This document shows, one piece after another, positions 18,034-26,545 of a stretch of DNA of 64,000 bases; position 1 is the stretch's first letter; each line of letters opens with the position of its first letter. This stretch comes from Gaiellasilicea sp963789355 (GTDB lineage Bacteria > Actinomycetota > Thermoleophilia > Gaiellales > Gaiellaceae), in contig CAWBKK010000006.1 of the NCBI GenBank assembly GCA_963789355.1, positions 1 to 64,000 of the forward strand, read 5' to 3'. The position numbers and the translations under genes are program-made. The notes below the pieces were generated by a model that worked only from the letters and a program-made list of their open reading frames with translations, ran no database searches and had not been told where the DNA came from.

Positions 18034-19758
18034 CTAGCCCGTGCGCGTGATCCTGTTCATCGGGCCGGGCGCGACGGTCGGGTTCGCCGCAAAGAACGAC
18101 GAGAGCGCGTCGAGGTCGACCTCTCCTCCGAGCTGATTGGTGCCCTGGCGGAAGACGGTGAAGTTGTCCCCGCCGTCAGCCAGGAAGTTGTTCATCGTGA
18201 CGCGGTAATTCGTCGTCGGGTTGACGACGACACCGTTGATCCTGATCGACGCCGCGTCGACGCGGCTGCCGGCTGGATTCGCCTGTCGGTAGGAGTACGT
18301 GAACCCGGCCGAGACGGCGAGGATCCGGCTGGCGCCCGGCGACGGGTTGTCGAACTGCTGCTCGAGCAGCGCCTTGATCTGCGCCCCGGTCAGCGTCTTC
18401 ACGGTCAGCGTGTTGCCGAACGGCTGCACGGTGAACGCCTCGGCGTAGGTGACCTGGCCGGGCTGTTCGCCGCCGCTGATCTGGTTGAACGTCAGGTCGG
18501 CACGGATGCCGCCCGGGTTCTGGAACGCGACCACCGAATTGCCCTTCGCGGCCGCGCGCGTCGCGGCAAGCTGCGCATCGGCGATGACATCGCCGAGCGC
18601 CGACTCGCCCGCACTGTTCGCCGTGCGCGTGATGTCACCGCTGATGCGACCGATCACACGGTTCGCGAGCGGGGCGGAGAGCCGCTTGTACTTGTCGACC
18701 AGCGCGGTCTCGCCGGCGTGCTTCGGCACGTCGCGCGTGACGATGCGGTTGATTGCCGTCTTCGCGACCACGTCGCCGGTGACCGTGTCGATCGTCAGGT
18801 CGATGTCCGTGATCAAGCGGCCGAACGAGGACGCACTCGTGACGAGCTTGTTCGCGATCGTGCAGTTGTAGGCGTTGTGCGTGTGACCGCTGACGACGAC
18901 GTCGATGGTCGGGCTCATCTGCTCCGCGATTTGAACGATCGGGCCGGAGATGCCCGTGCACCCGTTGAACGTGCCCGTATGCGCGCCGCCTTCGTGGATG
19001 AGGACGACGATGGTCTGGACGCCCTGCTTGCGCAGGTTCTGCGCCCAGTAGTTCGCCATGTACGCCTCGGGATAGAAGCGAAGACCCGCAACCCCGGTGG
19101 GCGTGACGATCGACGGCGTGCCCTCGAGGGTCATGCCGATGAACCCGATCTTGACCCCGCCCACTTCCTTGATCGTGAAGGGTTTCAGGAGCGGCTTCGC
19201 CCGAGCGGTCTTCTTCTGCTTTTTCGCGGCGGCCTTCTCGGCCGCCGTCGGCAGCGCGAAGACGTTCGCGGACAGGTACTCGAACTGGGCCCCTGCGAAG
19301 ACGCCCCCCTCGGGACAGCCGCCTTGGGGACAGCCGCCGTTCTGCTGGCGCAGGAGGTCGGCCTTGCCCTTGTCGAACTCGTGGTTGCCGACCGCGCTCA
19401 CTTGCAGTCCGGCCGTGTTCATCGACTCGATCGAAGGCTGGTCGCGGAAGAGAGCCGAGACGAGCGGCGTTGCACCGATCAGATCACCCGCAGCGACGAC
19501 GACCGTGTTCGGGTTCGACGCCTTCAAATTCTGGATGTGGGTGGCGAAGTACTCGACACCCCCTGCTGGGACACTGCCGATCAGGCCGCTCGAGCCCGAC
19601 GGCGGCTCGAGGTTGCCGTGGTAGTCGTTGAAGCCAAGCAGCTGGACGTTGACGGTGGCCAGCGGCTGGCCTTCTGCATCACCGGAGGCGATCGCGCCGG
19701 CGAGCAGCGTCACCACCGTTGCAGCCGCGAGCATTCCCGCGAGAGCAAAGCGTTTCAT
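18034..19758 (-). CDS. Secreted 5'-nucleotidase / 2',3'-cyclic phosphodiesterase family protein
   Basis: The 574-residue protein starts at ATG 19758 behind GAGGAGGGGG and has a signal peptide (MKRFALAGMLAAATVVTLLA). The N-terminal metallophosphatase domain shows GFNDYHGNLEP, VVAAGDLIG, VGNHEFDKG and VSGHTHNAY, the di-metal ligands. The C-terminal 5'-nucleotidase domain (ALGDVIADAQ, NPGGIRADL, VQPFGNTLTV, NFLADGGDNF) binds the nucleoside. It probably releases phosphate from extracellular nucleotides. A Lys-rich insert (AAAKKQKKTARAK) occurs in the first domain. It stands alone, between polA upstream and a terminator downstream. Confidence 0.9.
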   Translation of the reverse strand: MKRFALAGMLAAATVVTLLAGAIASGDAEGQPLATVNVQLLGFNDYHGNLEPPSGSSGLIGSVPAGGVEYFATHIQNLKASNPNTVVVAAGDLIGATPLVSALFRDQPSIESMNTAGLQVSAVGNHEFDKGKADLLRQQNGGCPQGGCPEGGVFAGAQFEYLSANVFALPTAAEKAAAKKQKKTARAKPLLKPFTIKEVGGVKIGFIGMTLEGTPSIVTPTGVAGLRFYPEAYMANYWAQNLRKQGVQTIVVLIHEGGAHTGTFNGCTGISGPIVQIAEQMSPTIDVVVSGHTHNAYNCTIANKLVTSASSFGRLITDIDLTIDTVTGDVVAKTAINRIVTRDVPKHAGETALVDKYKRLSAPLANRVIGRISGDITRTANSAGESALGDVIADAQLAATRAAAKGNSVVAFQNPGGIRADLTFNQISGGEQPGQVTYAEAFTVQPFGNTLTVKTLTGAQIKALLEQQFDNPSPGASRILAVSAGFTYSYRQANPAGSRVDAASIRINGVVVNPTTNYRVTMNNFLADGGDNFTVFRQGTNQLGGEVDLDALSSFFAANPTVAPGPMNRITRTG

Positions 19759-19847
19759 CGAACCGTTCCCCCTCCTCGTTGACGAGCGACGGCGGCGAGA
19801 GTAGCGCGCCGCGTAAGGAACCGCTGAGGAGGGTCGAGGAGCCGAGG

Positions 19848-22436
19848 CTACGACTTGGCTTCGTTCCAATCGTCGCCGACGCCGACGTCGACGGCCAGCG
19901 GGGGATCGAGCGGGTAGGCGGCGCACATTTCCTGCCGCACGAGCTCCTTGATCGCGCTCGTCTCCGTCTCGGGCGCCTCGAGCAGGAGCTCGTCGTGCAC
20001 CTGGAGCACGAGCCGCGCGCCTCTCCCCTCCTCGCGCAGCCGGTCGTGGATGCGGATCATCGCCACCTTGATCACGTCGGCGGCCGTGCCCTGCATGACC
20101 GAGTTGACCGCCAGCCGCTCCCCGAGCGCGCGCGTCTGCCGGTTCCGCGTGCGGATCTCTGGAACCGGGCGGCGCCGGCCGAGCAGCGTCGTCACGTAGC
20201 CGTCGCGCTCTGCCTGCTCGATCGTCCGCTGGATGAAGTCCTGCACCAGCGGGAAGCGCGCGAGATAGGTGTCGATGTACTCCTGCGCCTGTTCGCGCGG
20301 GATCTCGAGGTTCTCCGAGAGCCCGAACGCCGAGATCCCGTAGATGATCCCGAAGTTGACCATCTTGGCGACGTTGCGCTCGTCCTTGGTCAGGGTGGCG
20401 GGATCCTTCCCGAGCACCTCCGCGGCGGTCGCGGTGTGGATGTCCTCGTTCCGCGCGAACGCCTCGCGCAGGCGCGGCTCGCCCGAGACGTGGGCGAGGA
20501 TCCGCAGCTCGACCTGGCTGTAGTCGGCCGAGATCAGGCGGAACCCCTGCTCGGCGACGAAGGCGGAGCGGATCTCGCGGCCGAGCTCGGTCCGGATCGG
20601 GATCGCCTGCAGATTGGGATTCGTCGTCGAGAGCCGGCCGGTCGAGGCGGCCGCCTGGTTGAAGGTCGTGTGCAGGCGCCCGTCCGCTTCCGAGATCAGG
20701 AGCGGCAACGGGCCGAGGTATGTGTTGATCAGCTTCGAGAGCTCGCGCCACTCCTCGATCACCCCGACGATCTCGTGCTCGCCGCGGATCGAGCGAAGGA
20801 CTCTCGTGTCCGTCGAGTAGCCGGTCTTGCCCTTGCGGCCGGGCGTCAGGCCGAGAACCTCGAAGAGGATGCGCGCGACCTGCTGGGTCGAGCCGACCAT
20901 GAACTCCTCGCCGGCGAGCTCGTAGGCCTTCGCCTCGAGCTCCTCGACGCGGTCGGCGAGCCGTGCCGTGATCTCGCCCATCCGGTAGGTGTCGATCTTG
21001 ACGCCCGCATCCTCCATCGCAGCGAGGACGGCGGTCAGCGGCAGCTCGATCTCGTCGTAGAGGCGCTCGGAGCCGCGCTCGACGACGCGCTCGCGCATCG
21101 GGCCGGAGAGGCGGCGGGCTGCCTCGGCGCGCGTGATCAGCGCAGCCGTCTCCTCCTCCGTCGCCGGCTCGGGGATCACTTCGAGCCCGTACTCGCGCTG
21201 GAGATCGTCGATTGCGTACTCGGAGCGGCCGGGCTCGATCAGGTACGCCGCGATCAGCGTGTCGTCGGAGGGCCGCATCGTCAGCCGCGGCAGCGACTTG
21301 AAGTCGTGCGCGACGAGGTCGGCATCGCGGAGTCGCGCGGGCGAGTCCTCGTCCCAGGCGCCGACCGTGACGCCGTCGTCCTGCGCGAGCGCGAAGCGCC
21401 CGTCGGCCACGGCGAGACCGGCGCGGCCGCGCACCTGCGGTAGCTCACCTTCCCTCCAGGGCACGACGGTCCCGGCGACCGCGACGGGCACGGCCGCGGG
21501 GATCGCGTCCTCGAGGTCGTCGATCCGGTTCAGCAGCGCCCGGAACTCGTAGCGCCGGAACATCTCACGGAGCTGCGAGCGGTCGGGCGGCTCGAGCACG
21601 ATCTGCGACGGATCGAAGTCGAGGTCGAGGTCGCGCCGCATCGTCGCGAGCTCCTTCGACATGCGCGCCTGGTCGGCGAACTCGGTGATGTTCTTCCGCC
21701 GCGCCGGCGAGAGCTCGTCCGCGTGCGCGATCACCTCCTCGAGCGAGCCGTACTGGGCGATCAGCTGGCCCGCGGTCTTGTCGCCGATCCCTGGGACGCC
21801 GGGGATGTTGTCGGACGTGTCGCCCTTCAGGCCGATGAAATCCGGCACCTGATCGGGCCGGATCCCATAGCGAAGCTCGACGCGTTCGGGCGTGTAGACG
21901 TTGACGTCCGCAACACCGCGCGGCGTCATCATCAAGACGACGTTCGCGGAGCAGAGCTGGAAGGCGTCGCGGTCGGTCGAGACGACCGTCGTCTTCACTC
22001 CGGCCTCGTCCGCGCGGGTCGCGAGCGTCGCGATCACGTCGTCCGCCTCCCAGCCCTCGAACTCGAGGTTCCGGTAGCCAAACGCCTCGACGATCGGGCG
22101 AAAGTGCGGGAACTGCTCGCGCAGGAGGTCGGGCATCGGCCGACGCCCTTCCTTGTAGACGACGTCGCCCGCCTCGGCGACCGCTGCCCGGTGCGTCGGC
22201 CGCGAGTCCCAGGCGACGGCGACGCCCTTCGGACGGTAGTCGGAGAGCAGCTTGAAGAGCATGTTCGCGAACCCGAGCAGCGCGTTGGTCGGGAAGCCGT
22301 CGCTCGTCGCCAGCTCTTCCGGCAGCGCGAAGAAGGCCCGGTAGGCGAGGTTGTTCCCGTCGACCAGGAAGAGCTCGGAGTCCCGCGCAGGCCCGTCGTC
22401 GAGCTGCAGCTCCTGGCCGGTGAGCGTCTTCGGCAC
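19848..22436 (-). CDS. polA: DNA polymerase I
   Basis: The 862-residue enzyme processes Okazaki fragments and repair gaps. The 5' nuclease domain is complete (LFLVDGNNLAYRAFF, VVSTDRDAFQL, GLKGDTSDNIPGVPGIG). The middle 3'-5' exonuclease domain lacks the DxE motif and is degenerate (LVAHDFKSLPRL), so proofreading is probably absent. Polymerase motifs are intact: A DYSQVELRILAH (near 637), B NVAKMVNFGIIYG (near 690), C QVHDELLLE (near 815). The start is GTG at 22436, with no clear ribosome-binding site. Confidence 0.96.
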   Translation of the reverse strand: MPKTLTGQELQLDDGPARDSELFLVDGNNLAYRAFFALPEELATSDGFPTNALLGFANMLFKLLSDYRPKGVAVAWDSRPTHRAAVAEAGDVVYKEGRRPMPDLLREQFPHFRPIVEAFGYRNLEFEGWEADDVIATLATRADEAGVKTTVVSTDRDAFQLCSANVVLMMTPRGVADVNVYTPERVELRYGIRPDQVPDFIGLKGDTSDNIPGVPGIGDKTAGQLIAQYGSLEEVIAHADELSPARRKNITEFADQARMSKELATMRRDLDLDFDPSQIVLEPPDRSQLREMFRRYEFRALLNRIDDLEDAIPAAVPVAVAGTVVPWREGELPQVRGRAGLAVADGRFALAQDDGVTVGAWDEDSPARLRDADLVAHDFKSLPRLTMRPSDDTLIAAYLIEPGRSEYAIDDLQREYGLEVIPEPATEEETAALITRAEAARRLSGPMRERVVERGSERLYDEIELPLTAVLAAMEDAGVKIDTYRMGEITARLADRVEELEAKAYELAGEEFMVGSTQQVARILFEVLGLTPGRKGKTGYSTDTRVLRSIRGEHEIVGVIEEWRELSKLINTYLGPLPLLISEADGRLHTTFNQAAASTGRLSTTNPNLQAIPIRTELGREIRSAFVAEQGFRLISADYSQVELRILAHVSGEPRLREAFARNEDIHTATAAEVLGKDPATLTKDERNVAKMVNFGIIYGISAFGLSENLEIPREQAQEYIDTYLARFPLVQDFIQRTIEQAERDGYVTTLLGRRRPVPEIRTRNRQTRALGERLAVNSVMQGTAADVIKVAMIRIHDRLREEGRGARLVLQVHDELLLEAPETETSAIKELVRQEMCAAYPLDPPLAVDVGVGDDWNEAKS

Positions 22437-22461
22437 GGGGTCAAGCTATCGTGCCGCCGCG

Positions 22462-23421
22462 ATGGCACGCCTCGAGATTCGTCCATTTTCCGACGAGTTC
22501 GTCCCGGCGGCGGCCGAGCTGCTGGCGGCCCGCCACCGGTCTCAGCGCGCAGCCGAGCCGTTGCTCTCCGCGCGCTACGAGGAGCCTGCAGCCGCCGCGG
22601 ACCTCGTGTCCGAGCTGGCTGCGGCCGACGGCGCCAGCGGCGCGGTCGCGCTTCGCGGGGAGCGCGTCGTCGGCTACCTCGTCGGCGCCCCCAGGAGCGA
22701 GGAGCTGTGGGGCGCGAACGTGTGGGTCGATCACGCCGGACACGCAGTCGAGGAACCCGAGGACCTGCGTGACCTCTACGCCGCGGCGGCCCATGTCTGG
22801 GTCGACGAGCACGGGCGGCCGCGTCACTACCCGCGCGTGCCCGCCACCGATGCGGCGCTGCTCGACGCCTGGTACCGCCTCGGCTTCGGCCAGCAGCACG
22901 CATATGGCATCCGGGCCGTGCCGGACACGGAGTGGCCCGGCGACGTCCGGCTCGGGACCCCGGACGACGTCGAGGCGATCCTCGACCTCGACCCGCTTCT
23001 CACCGACCACCAGCAGGGATCGCCGGTGTTCCTGCGCGGGGGGGAGCGCCAGAGCCGCGCCGAGTTGCGCGCCGAGGTGCTCGAGGACCTGGCGAACGAG
23101 GGCGTCGCCGACCTGGTCGTCGAGCGCGACGGGCGCATCGTCGGCCTGTTCCACGTCGTCCCCGTCGAGCTCTCGAGCGCGCACGCCGGCGTCGCGCGGC
23201 CCGATGGCGCGGCGCTCCTGAGCTGGGCCGCAACCGATCCCGCCGTACGCGGCTCGGGTGCGGGGCTGGCGCTGACGCAGGCGGCCTTTGCGTGGGCGCG
23301 CGAGCGCGGACACGAGACGATGGTCGTCGACTGGCGCGTGACGAACCTGCTCGCGTCGCGCTTCTGGCCGCGGCGCGGCTTCCGAACGACGTTCCTCCGG
23401 CTGTACCGGCACATTCCGTAG
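22462..23421 (+). CDS. Tandem GNAT acetyltransferase
   Basis: The 319-residue product contains two GNAT-like halves. The N-terminal half (MARLEIRPFSDEFVPAAAEL ... VALRGERVVGYLVGAP) lacks an obvious acetyl-CoA loop. The C-terminal half has LLSWAATDPAVRGSGAGLAL with the R-G-S-G-A-G loop, plus SRFWPRRGFRTTFLRLYR. This arrangement resembles mycothiol-synthase-like tandem GNATs, but the substrate cannot be read from sequence. Its stop TAG shares a base with the GTG start of the LarA-like gene, so the two are translationally coupled. It diverges from polA. Confidence 0.75.
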   Translation: MARLEIRPFSDEFVPAAAELLAARHRSQRAAEPLLSARYEEPAAAADLVSELAAADGASGAVALRGERVVGYLVGAPRSEELWGANVWVDHAGHAVEEPEDLRDLYAAAAHVWVDEHGRPRHYPRVPATDAALLDAWYRLGFGQQHAYGIRAVPDTEWPGDVRLGTPDDVEAILDLDPLLTDHQQGSPVFLRGGERQSRAELRAEVLEDLANEGVADLVVERDGRIVGLFHVVPVELSSAHAGVARPDGAALLSWAATDPAVRGSGAGLALTQAAFAWARERGHETMVVDWRVTNLLASRFWPRRGFRTTFLRLYRHIP

Positions 23422-24917
23422 TGACTCGGATTCCGATGCCCTCGGGCTCGCGAATCGCCGTCGTCAACACGCGCGACGGCGTCGTGCTCCGCCCACCGCG
23501 GCCCTCCGCCGGGGTCGTCGACGTCGCCGCGGCGGTGCGCGATGCGCTCCGCTTCCCGCTCTCGGGCTCGCCCCTCGAGGCGCTCGTCACCCGCGGTGGC
23601 GACGCCACGCTCGTCGTCCAGCCGCCGGAGCTGCCCCTGCCCGGCGTGCTCGACGACCCGCGGCGCCAGGCGCTGGCGACCGCGATCGACGAGCTCGAGC
23701 GGCTGGGCGTCCCGTCCAGGCGGCAGACGATCCTCGTCGCGGGCGGGCTCAATCGCCGAGCGGGGAACCGCGAGCTCGAGGCCCTGCTCGCGCCGAGCTT
23801 CGCCCGCCGCTTCCGGGGCCGCGTCGAGGTGCACGACGTCGAATCACCCGACCTCGTCCACGTCGGCGACGCAGGGCGGACGCCCCTGCGCGTTAACCCG
23901 CTCCTGCTGGAGACCGACCTTGTCCTCTGCGTCACAGCCGCCGAAACGGTGCTCCACGGCGGCCCCGGTGCGCTGATCGGCGCGTGCGGGTCCGAGACCC
24001 TGCGCGCCGCAACCGCCTACTCGCTGCTCGAGACCGCCGCCGCCCGCGGCTGGCAGCTCGGAGTCGCGCTCGAGCGGACGCTGACGAGCCAGGTGCCCGT
24101 GCTCGGCACGTCGCTGGTGCTGAACCCGCCACGGCTCTCTGGCCGCTTTCGCGACTACCCCTACGAGGACGACGCGCTCGACCAGCTCGCCCGCTCGCCG
24201 CTGCGGCGGTTCTCGCTGCTGCCGTCCGGGATCCGCCGTCGCGTGCTCCAGGATCTCGGCCGCGAGCTGACCGCCGTCGCCGCCTTCGCGGGCCCACCCT
24301 CTGTCGCGCACGCCGAAGCGCTCTTGCGCGGGATCGCCCGGCGCTCGACGCCGCTCGAACAGCCGCTCGACGCGATCGTGATCGGGATGCCCTGGAAGCA
24401 CCACCACGCTCCGCGCGAGCGCCTGAATCCGATCACGGTGGCGACCGTCGCGCTCGGCCTCGCCCTGCGGCTCTGGCGCGATGCGTTCCCGGTCAAGGAC
24501 GACGGCACCGCGATCGTCCTCCACCGCCTCTCGCGCCACTTCGCGCACGGAACGCAGGATCCGTACCGCGCGCTCTTTCACTCGCTCCGCGACGGCCGCA
24601 CCGCCGATGACCTGGCTGCGGGCGAGAGTGACGCCGCGGCAGACGAGCACGCACTCGAGGCCTACCGCACCGGCCGCGCCTGTCACCCGCTCCTCCCCTA
24701 CGTCGACTGGGACAGCTGCCAGCCGGCGCTCGACCGGCTCGGCGCGGTCGTCGTCGCGGGCTCCCGGGACCACCAGGCCGCGCGGACGCTCGGCTTCGTG
24801 CCGACGCACGGGATCTCCGGCGCGCTCGAGATGGCGCACGGCCGTGCCGGCGGCGAGGCGCGGATCGGCTACCTGGTCGGGCCGCCCTACTTCCCGCTCG
24901 AGGTCGGCGGAACGTAG
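23421..24917 (+). CDS. LarA-like (DUF2088, lactate racemase family) protein
   Basis: The 498-residue product starts at GTG 23421, which overlaps the last base of the upstream TAG. An ATG at 23436 is an alternative. The N-terminal half (TILVAGGLNRRAGNRELEAL, DLVLCVTAAETVLHGGPGA, AACGSE-type glycine turn) follows the DUF2088/LarA fold, and the C-terminal half (IVIGMPWKHHHAPRERLNPI) the LarA C-domain. In nickel-pincer LarA a lysine follows the glycine-rich loop, but here the loop reads HGGPGALIGACG and I see no lysine. Racemase activity is therefore doubtful. No larB, larC or larE is nearby. Confidence 0.65.
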   Translation: MTRIPMPSGSRIAVVNTRDGVVLRPPRPSAGVVDVAAAVRDALRFPLSGSPLEALVTRGGDATLVVQPPELPLPGVLDDPRRQALATAIDELERLGVPSRRQTILVAGGLNRRAGNRELEALLAPSFARRFRGRVEVHDVESPDLVHVGDAGRTPLRVNPLLLETDLVLCVTAAETVLHGGPGALIGACGSETLRAATAYSLLETAAARGWQLGVALERTLTSQVPVLGTSLVLNPPRLSGRFRDYPYEDDALDQLARSPLRRFSLLPSGIRRRVLQDLGRELTAVAAFAGPPSVAHAEALLRGIARRSTPLEQPLDAIVIGMPWKHHHAPRERLNPITVATVALGLALRLWRDAFPVKDDGTAIVLHRLSRHFAHGTQDPYRALFHSLRDGRTADDLAAGESDAAADEHALEAYRTGRACHPLLPYVDWDSCQPALDRLGAVVVAGSRDHQAARTLGFVPTHGISGALEMAHGRAGGEARIGYLVGPPYFPLEVGGT

Positions 24918-24918
24918 A

Positions 24919-24941
24919 GCTTGTGTTGAACCAACACAAGC
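24919..24941. repeat. Palindrome copy 1 (arms GCTTGTGTTG / CAACACAAGC, centre AAC)
   Basis: A 10-base perfect inverted repeat begins two bases after the LarA-like stop. An identical-arm copy lies exactly 60 bases further on. The element sits between convergent genes (larA-like and livF) and could act as a two-way terminator, but the U-run is missing on both strands. Confidence 0.8.
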
Positions 24942-24978
24942 GCCGTTCAACCCACGGAGCCGTGCGACAGCCCCGCCA

Positions 24979-25001
24979 GCTTGTGTTGAATCAACACAAG
25001 C
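24979..25001. repeat. Palindrome copy 2 (arms GCTTGTGTTG / CAACACAAGC, centre AAT)
   Basis: This copy has the same 10-base arms as copy 1, with only the middle base of the 3-base centre changed. It ends 37 bases before the livF stop. Conservation of both arms in two adjacent copies suggests function or recent duplication. Confidence 0.8.
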
Positions 25002-25038
25002 CAGCGTCCGCGGGCCCGGCGCCCGGCCAGGGACGTCG

Positions 25039-25773
25039 CTAGTCGATGCCGAGGTAGGCCTTGCGGACGCGCTCGTTCTCGCGCAACTCCTTCGCCGGGC
25101 CTTCGAGCGCGATCACGCCCGTCTCCATCACGTAGCCACGGCTGGCCGCGTCGAGCGCCATCAGCGCGTTCTGCTCGACGAGCAGGATCGGCGTTCCCTG
25201 GGAGTTGATCTCCCGCACGATCTCGAAGATCCGCTCGACGAAGATCGGCGCCAGGCCCATCGACGGCTCGTCGAGCAGGAGCAGCTTCGGGCGAGCCATC
25301 AGCGCCCGACCCATGGCCACCATCTGCTGCTCGCCGCCCGACATCGTCCCGGCCTGCTGCTGCTTCCGCTCGGCGAGGCGCGGGAAGAGGTCGAAGACGC
25401 GATCCATGTCCTCGGGGAAGTTCGCCTTGTCGGTGCGCTGGAAAGCGCCCATCTCGAGGTTCTCGAGCACGCTCATCCGCGGGAAGAGCCGCCGGCCCTC
25501 GGGTGACTGCGCGATCCCCATCTTCACGATCGCGTGCGGCGGGGCGTTCGTGATGTCCCTGCCCTGGAAGGTGATCCTGCCTTCGCGGGGATGGTTGACC
25601 CCGTTGATCGAGCGCAGCGTCGTCGACTTGCCTGCTCCGTTGGCGCCGATCAGGGTCACGACCTCACCCTCGTGCACCTTCAACGAGATTCCCTTGAGCG
25701 CGTGGATGGCGCCGTAATAGGTGTGGACGCCGTCGAGCTCGAGGACGATCCCGGCGCCGTTCGGCTCAGCCAT
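25039..25773 (-). CDS. livF: Branched-chain amino acid ABC transporter, ATP-binding protein LivF
   Basis: The 244-residue ATPase has Walker A GANGAGKST (43-51), the ABC signature MSGGEQQMVAMGRAL, Walker B LLLLDEPSMGL and the LivF-type switch LLVEQNALMALD. It pairs with LivG to drive uptake through LivH/LivM. It is the last gene of the operon, and its ATG overlaps the end of livG by 8 bases. The two palindromes at 24919-25001 follow its stop. Confidence 0.95.
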   Translation of the reverse strand: MAEPNGAGIVLELDGVHTYYGAIHALKGISLKVHEGEVVTLIGANGAGKSTTLRSINGVNHPREGRITFQGRDITNAPPHAIVKMGIAQSPEGRRLFPRMSVLENLEMGAFQRTDKANFPEDMDRVFDLFPRLAERKQQQAGTMSGGEQQMVAMGRALMARPKLLLLDEPSMGLAPIFVERIFEIVREINSQGTPILLVEQNALMALDAASRGYVMETGVIALEGPAKELRENERVRKAYLGID

Positions 25774-26545
25774 GGGACGTGGCGCCTTTCCCGAGATACG
25801 CCTCGATGACGCGCTCGTCCTTCTGGACCTCCTGCGGGGTTCCCTCCGCGATCTTCTGGCCGTAGTCGAGCACGGTGACGCGGTCGGAGATGCCCATCAC
25901 GACCTTCATGTCGTGCTCGATCATCAGCACGGTCAGCTTCCGCTCCTCGCGGAGGACGCGCACGAAGGCGGTGAAGTCGGCGGTCTCCTGCGGGTTCATC
26001 CCGGCGGTCGGCTCGTCCAGGAGGAGGAGCTTCGGCTCCGTCGCCAGCGCCCTGGCGACCTCGAGCCGGCGCTGGTCGCCGTAGGGGAGGTTGCGCGCCA
26101 TCTCGTTGTTCCGGCCGCGCAGGCCCGAGAAGCGGAGCAGCTCGCGCGCGCGCTCGTGCGCGTTCTTCTCCTCCCGCCGCACGCGCGGCGTCCGGACGAT
26201 CGAGCCGATGATCCCGCCCTTGAGCCGGCAGTGCATCCCGACGAGCACGTTCTCGAGTGCGGTCATGTGCTGGAAGAGCCGGATGTTCTGGAACGTGCGC
26301 CCGACCCCGAGCTCGGTGATCGCGTGCGGCGGCTTGTCGCTGACGTCGGTGCCGTCGAAGAGGATCTTGCCGGCGGTCGGCTTGTAGACGCCGGTGAGCA
26401 TGTTGAAGAACGTCGTCTTCCCGGCCCCGTTCGGTCCGATCAGGGAGACGATCGAGCCCTGGGGGATCGTGAAGTCGATGTCGTTGGTAGCGATGAGGCC
26501 GCCGAACTCCTTGCGCACCTGCTCGGCGACGAGGAGGTCAGTCAT
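25766..26545 (-). CDS. livG: Branched-chain amino acid ABC transporter, ATP-binding protein LivG
   Basis: The 259-residue ATPase has Walker A GPNGAGKTTFF, the shifted LivG signature LPYGDQRRLEVARAL, Walker B LLLLDEPTAGM and the helical insert with GRTFQNIRLF that distinguishes LivG from LivF. Its start overlaps the livM end by 8 bases and its end overlaps livF by 8 bases, so all are translationally coupled. LivG/LivF substrate range extends to amides and aromatic acids in some homologues. Confidence 0.95.
   Translation of the reverse strand: MTDLLVAEQVRKEFGGLIATNDIDFTIPQGSIVSLIGPNGAGKTTFFNMLTGVYKPTAGKILFDGTDVSDKPPHAITELGVGRTFQNIRLFQHMTALENVLVGMHCRLKGGIIGSIVRTPRVRREEKNAHERARELLRFSGLRGRNNEMARNLPYGDQRRLEVARALATEPKLLLLDEPTAGMNPQETADFTAFVRVLREERKLTVLMIEHDMKVVMGISDRVTVLDYGQKIAEGTPQEVQKDERVIEAYLGKGATSHG

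Noticed and set aside
24953..24964. CACGG/CCGTG mini-hairpin between the twin palindromes
   Set aside because: A two-base loop is too tight to form, and the five-base arms are expected by chance in this composition.
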